DNA from: an uncultured Ruminococcus sp.
GTDB lineage: Bacteria; Bacillota; Clostridia; Oscillospirales; Ruminococcaceae
Assembly: GCA_947627625.1 (NCBI GenBank)
Contig: CANQWR010000009.1
Location: 1-64,000, forward strand
DNA: 64,000 bases
Direction: 5' to 3'
In this document: in pieces, positions 59,918-64,000 of the stretch
How the letters are laid out: every line of letters starts with the position of its first letter
Numbering within the stretch: the stretch's first letter is position 1
Position numbers and translations under genes: made by a program
The notes under the pieces: generated by a model
Told to the model about the DNA's origin: nothing
The model's database searches: none
What the model saw: the letters and a program-made list of their open reading frames with translations, nothing else

Positions 59918-62900
59918 ATGAAGATATTCAGAGATTTATTCAGGGAGTTGTCAGGCTACGGGAGCGTTGAGGAAGCCCTGAGCAGAAATTTGACACCTAT
60001 ATCGGTGAGCGGACTTTCAGGCATACACAGGGCGAATTTTATATCTGCTCTTGCCGACAGAGACGAGAAAACAAAACTTGTCGTCACAGGCACAGAGGCT
60101 GAAGCTCTGAGAATTTGCAGAGATGTAAACGAGATGACGGGCGAGGAGACTGCCGTGGTCCTGCCTGCAAAAGAACTCCTGTTCACGTCCGCCGACACGA
60201 CTACTGCCGATTACGGACAGATGCGAATATCGGCACTTGTTAAAATAATGAACGGTGCTTGCAGAGTTATATGTACGGGGGCGGAGTCGCTTATGCAGAC
60301 GGTCATACCCACGGAAGTGCTGAGAAAATCGGTCCTGAAAATTGCGGAGGGCGACGAGCCTGAGAGACTGTCCGAAAAGCTGACGGCAATGGGTTATCAG
60401 AGAAGTGAAAAGACGGAAAGCCCCTCGCAGTATTCGGTGAGGGGCGACATTCTGGATATTTTTCCCGTCCAGTCTCCGAGACCGTACAGAATAGAATTTT
60501 TTGGTGACGAAATCGACACTATAGCCGAGTACGACCCCGACACGCAGAGACGTACAGGGGAGAGTGTCCGTGATTTGGAGATACCCCCTGCTGACGAGAT
60601 AGTCTGTGACAAAAAAATTCTTGCGGACAGTATAGAGGAACTTGCAAGGAGAGTGCGGGGAAAGCGTGCGGAGACGGTCAGGGAGAAGTTGAACGGCGAC
60701 GCAGAGAGACTCCGCTTTGGGGAGAGTATACCCAATATTCAGAAGTATTACCCGCTTGTTTACCCCGAAAGAAAGTCGGTCTTTGACTACATAGACGGTG
60801 AAGTGATTTTCAGCGACTATTCCGACGTAGTCCAGAACGTGAACGGTGTAATTTCACGCTGGAGAGAAGATGCAGGTATACTCACAGAAAACGGTGAACT
60901 TTGCAGGGGTCTTGAGGGTTATTATCTGACACTCCCGCAGATAGAAACAATTTGCGAGAGTTACAGCCGTATTTATCTCAGCAGTTTTGTACAGGGAGGA
61001 GAGCGGACGGAGTTCAAAAAACTTGTCAGCTTTGAGACCGTACAGAACGCACTCTGGAGCGGAGATATGAGACAGCTTGTCGAGGACGTTTCGGGCTACA
61101 TAGAGAGAGACTACAGAATAATACTCTCACTGGGCAGTGAGAAATCGCTCCCGATAGTAAAGTCCGACCTTTTAGAGAGCGGAATACAGTGCGACATAAT
61201 TTCAGAGGGTGCTCAGCTCAGAAACGGCAGAGTTTTGCTTGTCTCGGGAAGTTTCAGCGGCGGATTTGAGTACCCCGAAAACAGGACTGTTTTAATATCA
61301 CAGATACGTTCGTCAGGCGGTTCAAAGAGGAGAGTACGCAGGAGCAGTAAAGCCGAGGCGATAAGAAATCTGTCCGACATAACAGAGGGAGACCTTGTTG
61401 TACATGAGGGTCACGGAATAGGCAGATTTATAGGCATAAAAAAACTTGAATTTGACGGCGTTACGAAAGATTATATAACTATACAGTACGCAGGCACGGA
61501 CAAGTTATATATCCCCGTCACACAGCTTGACATGGTGTCAAGATACATAGGTGCAAGAGACGATTCAGGCGTAAAACTCAGTAAACTGTCTTCAGGGGAG
61601 TGGCAGAGGACAAGAAACAACGTCCGAAAAGCAGTCAAAGATATGGCAAAGGAACTCACGGAACTTTATGCAAAGCGTGAGAAGGCAAAGGGTTTTGCCT
61701 TTTACCCCGATGACGAAATTCAGCACGATTTTGAAGAGAGATTCCCCTATATCGAGACAGATGACCAGTTAAATGCAGTTGCGGAGATAAAAGCCGACAT
61801 GGAGCGTGCAAGACCTATGGAGAGACTTCTTTGCGGAGACGTGGGGTTCGGAAAGACGGAAGTCGCATTCAGGGCAGTCATGAAGTGCATACTTTCGGGG
61901 AAACAGTGTGCCTTGCTCGCCCCGACAACAGTGCTTGCGTATCAGCACTATCAGACGGCACTCAGGAGATTTGAACACTTCCCCGTAAATATAGAGTTAC
62001 TCTCACGCTACAGAACTCCCGCACAGCAGACTGAAATACTGAAAAAACTGGAGCAGGGCAGGATTGATTTTCTGATAGGCACGCACAAGATTATTCAGAA
62101 AAACGTAAAATTCAAAGATTTGGGGCTTGCCGTCATAGACGAGGAACAGCGTTTTGGTGTCGCACACAAGGAGAAGTTCAAGGAGAGTTTCAACGGAATA
62201 GATATACTCATGCTGTCGGCGACACCCATACCGAGAACTCTCAATATGGCTATGAGCGGAATAAGGGATATGTCCATTTTGGAGCAGCCTCCGCAGGACA
62301 GGTATCCTGTTCAAACGTATGTTCTTGAATACAACACCGCAACCATAGCACAGGCTATAACTCACGAACTCCGCAGAGACGGGCAGGTCTACTATATACA
62401 CAACAGGATAGAGACTATAGAGCGTTGTGCTTACAAGCTGAAACAGCTTTTCCCCGATGCGAATATAGCCTGTGCACACGGTCAGATGCCCGAAGAAAAG
62501 ATGTCCGATATATGGCAGAAACTGATAGAACACGAGGTGGACATACTTGTTTGCACTTCCATAATAGAGACGGGTGTGGACGTTCCGAATGTAAACACGC
62601 TTATAATAGAGGATTCCGACAGATTTGGTCTCTCACAGCTCTACCAGTTAAGGGGACGTGTGGGACGTTCCAACAGGAGAGGTTACGCCTATTTTACCTA
62701 CCGCAGAGACAAAGTACTGTCCGAAATAGCCGAAAAGAGACTTAGTGCAATGAGGGAGTTTACAAGATTCGGCAGTGGTTTCAGGATAGCAATGCGAGAC
62801 CTTGAGATCAGGGGTGCGGGAAGTATTCTCGGCGGAAGTCAGCACGGTCATCTTGAAGCTGTCGGATATGATATGTATCTGAAACTTCTTTCGGAAGCAG

Positions 62901-63373
62901 TGGCGGAGGAGCGTGGTGAAGAAAAGGCAGTCCCCACAAGGGAGTGCGTGGTGGACATAAAAGCAGATGCCTATATTCCCGAAAATTATATACCGAGTTT
63001 GAGCCAGAGAATAGACGTTTACAGGAGGATAATGTTCACCGAAACCGAAGAGGACAAACTTGACATAATTGATGAACTCATAGACCGTTACGGCAATCCC
63101 CCGAAATCCGTGACAGGTCTGATAGAAGTGTCTATTTTGAGGAGGAGAGCTGCAAAAGCGGGGATAACTGAGATCTCCCAGAAAGATGACAAAATTTATT
63201 TCTACACTCAATATCTGTCCGAAAAACAGGTGCAAACTCTTGCGGACAGGTACAAGGGCAGGATAGTTTTTCAGGGTGCGGGGAAATCATATGTTGCGGT
63301 ACGTCCGAACAGAGGAGAGGGAGTCCTTAAACTTGTCGGTGACGTAATCACAGCCGTTTCGGACTCCCTCTGA
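59918..63373 (+). CDS. mfd: Transcription-repair coupling factor Mfd
   Basis: Mfd removes stalled RNA polymerase and recruits UvrA. From ATG 59918 (GGAGAGGA upstream) it has 1151 residues. The order is a UvrB-like N-terminal part (about 1-450), an RNA polymerase-interacting domain with GDLVVHEGHGIGRFIG (about 485-500), and a RecG-like translocase with Walker A GDVGFGKTEVA (about 643-653), DEEQRFG box, SATPIPRTL and QLRGRVGRS, ending in the TRCF domain. Length is typical. It follows pth after a repeat and is convergent with the GH94 gene. Confidence 0.97.
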   Translation: MKIFRDLFRELSGYGSVEEALSRNLTPISVSGLSGIHRANFISALADRDEKTKLVVTGTEAEALRICRDVNEMTGEETAVVLPAKELLFTSADTTTADYGQMRISALVKIMNGACRVICTGAESLMQTVIPTEVLRKSVLKIAEGDEPERLSEKLTAMGYQRSEKTESPSQYSVRGDILDIFPVQSPRPYRIEFFGDEIDTIAEYDPDTQRRTGESVRDLEIPPADEIVCDKKILADSIEELARRVRGKRAETVREKLNGDAERLRFGESIPNIQKYYPLVYPERKSVFDYIDGEVIFSDYSDVVQNVNGVISRWREDAGILTENGELCRGLEGYYLTLPQIETICESYSRIYLSSFVQGGERTEFKKLVSFETVQNALWSGDMRQLVEDVSGYIERDYRIILSLGSEKSLPIVKSDLLESGIQCDIISEGAQLRNGRVLLVSGSFSGGFEYPENRTVLISQIRSSGGSKRRVRRSSKAEAIRNLSDITEGDLVVHEGHGIGRFIGIKKLEFDGVTKDYITIQYAGTDKLYIPVTQLDMVSRYIGARDDSGVKLSKLSSGEWQRTRNNVRKAVKDMAKELTELYAKREKAKGFAFYPDDEIQHDFEERFPYIETDDQLNAVAEIKADMERARPMERLLCGDVGFGKTEVAFRAVMKCILSGKQCALLAPTTVLAYQHYQTALRRFEHFPVNIELLSRYRTPAQQTEILKKLEQGRIDFLIGTHKIIQKNVKFKDLGLAVIDEEQRFGVAHKEKFKESFNGIDILMLSATPIPRTLNMAMSGIRDMSILEQPPQDRYPVQTYVLEYNTATIAQAITHELRRDGQVYYIHNRIETIERCAYKLKQLFPDANIACAHGQMPEEKMSDIWQKLIEHEVDILVCTSIIETGVDVPNVNTLIIEDSDRFGLSQLYQLRGRVGRSNRRGYAYFTYRRDKVLSEIAEKRLSAMREFTRFGSGFRIAMRDLEIRGAGSILGGSQHGHLEAVGYDMYLKLLSEAVAEERGEEKAVPTRECVVDIKADAYIPENYIPSLSQRIDVYRRIMFTETEEDKLDIIDELIDRYGNPPKSVTGLIEVSILRRRAAKAGITEISQKDDKIYFYTQYLSEKQVQTLADRYKGRIVFQGAGKSYVAVRPNRGEGVLKLVGDVITAVSDSL

Positions 63374-63397
63374 ATGTTTGTTATGTTATATTTTTAA

Positions 63398-64000
63398 TTA
63401 ACCCATGATGACGGTTATATTGTTTGTGTCGGAGAGCTTTTCAGCGGGAATGTAACCGCCGTCTATCTTCTCACCGTTCAGAACTATTTCTTTGACACCC
63501 GACTGAACGTGTGCGGAGTTGTCAACTTCTATCAGGAGTTTCTTTCCCCTGAAATTTTTAGTTATTTTGAAACTCTCCCAGTCGTGCGGAACGGAGGGCG
63601 AAATTTTTAGACCGTCCATATCGGGACGCATACCGCATATGCCCTCCACACAGGCTACCATGACGGTGGAGGCAGTACCCGTCAGCCAGTGGACGTGGGA
63701 GCGTCCCTCAAACGGAGAGGCTTTTGACTCCGTGAACTGACCGTGTGCGTAGGGTTCAATGACCCTTATTTCGGCTTTTCCGTTCATGGAAGCGGGGGAA
63801 GTTTCGGAGAAATACTCAAAAGCCCTGTCACCGTGACCGAGAAGAGACTCCGCAAGAATGAGCCAGCCCTGTGACTGCGAGAATATACCGCCGTTTTCCT
63901 TTGTGTCAGCGTTGAAAACCTGCATGAGTGCCCCCTCAAAGGCGTGGTTTTTGTAGGGCGGTTCGAGGAGTTTCGCACCGTAAGGAGTGTTCAGGATTTT
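63398..64000 (-). CDS. GH94 phosphorylase, C-terminal part (runs off the window)
   Basis: The frame is open from the window edge to a stop at 63398, giving about 200 residues; the start lies beyond base 64000. It matches the C-terminal catalytic barrel and end of GH94 enzymes such as cellobiose phosphorylase: LNTPYGAKLLEPPY, ADTKENGGIFSQSQGWLILA, GDRAFEYF and an end with GLKISPSVPHDWESFKITK. These enzymes cleave cellobiose or related sugars with phosphate inside the cell. Together with the dockerin GH5 enzyme this fits cellulose use. The substrate (cellobiose, cellodextrin, chitobiose, laminaribiose) cannot be decided from this end. Confidence 0.92.
   Translation of the reverse strand, partial: KILNTPYGAKLLEPPYKNHAFEGALMQVFNADTKENGGIFSQSQGWLILAESLLGHGDRAFEYFSETSPASMNGKAEIRVIEPYAHGQFTESKASPFEGRSHVHWLTGTASTVMVACVEGICGMRPDMDGLKISPSVPHDWESFKITKNFRGKKLLIEVDNSAHVQSGVKEIVLNGEKIDGGYIPAEKLSDTNNITVIMG

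Overview
The window looks like chromosomal DNA of a cellulolytic, Gram-positive gut or rumen clostridium, most likely a Ruminococcus-type member of the Oscillospiraceae. The reasons are a secreted GH5 endoglucanase ending in a type I dockerin (a cellulosome component), a GH94 cellobiose-phosphorylase-like end at the right edge, a MurE with the DNPR motif typical of meso-diaminopimelate enzymes, DivIVA/SpoIIQ/SpoID-type envelope proteins, perfect sigma-A promoters (TTGACA-17-TATAAT) and many GTG/TTG starts. This assignment is inference from gene content. No phage, insertion-sequence transposase, CRISPR array or rRNA was seen.

Layout. 1-8 kb: a CLC-type (possibly fluoride) antiporter behind a DUF4317 gene on the minus strand, the dockerin GH5 enzyme, and a SpoIIQ-like M23 protein. 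5.7-9.3 kb: cysteine desulfurase, a degenerate CPBP-like membrane protein and ThiI, a probable 4-thiouridine tRNA thiolation operon. 9.4-14.1 kb: a repeat-filled leader, two class B sortases and a SpoIID/LytB-like protein whose domain appears circularly permuted and which ends in a Tyr-rich tail. 14.5-28.8 kb: a division and cell-wall cluster rsmH, ftsL-like, ftsI, murE, mraY, ftsW, murG, murA, ftsQ, ftsZ, interrupted twice by repeat blocks. 29-35 kb: DivIVA-like protein, tRNA-like relic, zinc ribbon, an in-frame TrmK-Nif3 fusion, RqcH. 35.4-39.6 kb: an accessory stretch with an AraC regulator and two RadC paralogues, each followed by extra open copies of its own 3' end, plus an inserted AT-rich cassette with an immunity-like gene. 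39.6-42.5 kb: a lone pilin, a lipid kinase, tRNA-Gln and a candidate small RNA. 42.5-52.7 kb: murC, lexA, zapA, U32 peptidase, dut, DUF4321, mreBCD and PBP2. 52.8-64 kb: a D-2-hydroxyacid dehydrogenase, proB and proA, unknown membrane proteins, pth, mfd, and the GH94 end.

Most of the window is one theme: peptidoglycan precursor synthesis (murA, murC, murE, mraY, murG), elongation (MreBCD, PBP2), division (FtsZ, FtsQ, FtsW, FtsI, ZapA, DivIVA) and envelope decoration or remodelling (sortases, SpoIID-like, M23).

Nearly every larger intergenic gap is occupied by a composite repeat family: a G/C-rich palindromic core beginning GGGGCAGGGGGCTTTGCCCC in one orientation, an AT-rich palindrome, and flanking modules. 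It occurs in both orientations and locally expands into tandem arrays of 44, 62, 110, 114 and about 298 bp. The points most worth following are the permuted SpoIID-like protein, the serial 3'-end duplications in the AraC/RadC region, the promoter-to-terminator unit without an ORF at 41.8 kb, the TrmK-Nif3 fusion with an internal ribosome binding site, and the repeat family itself.
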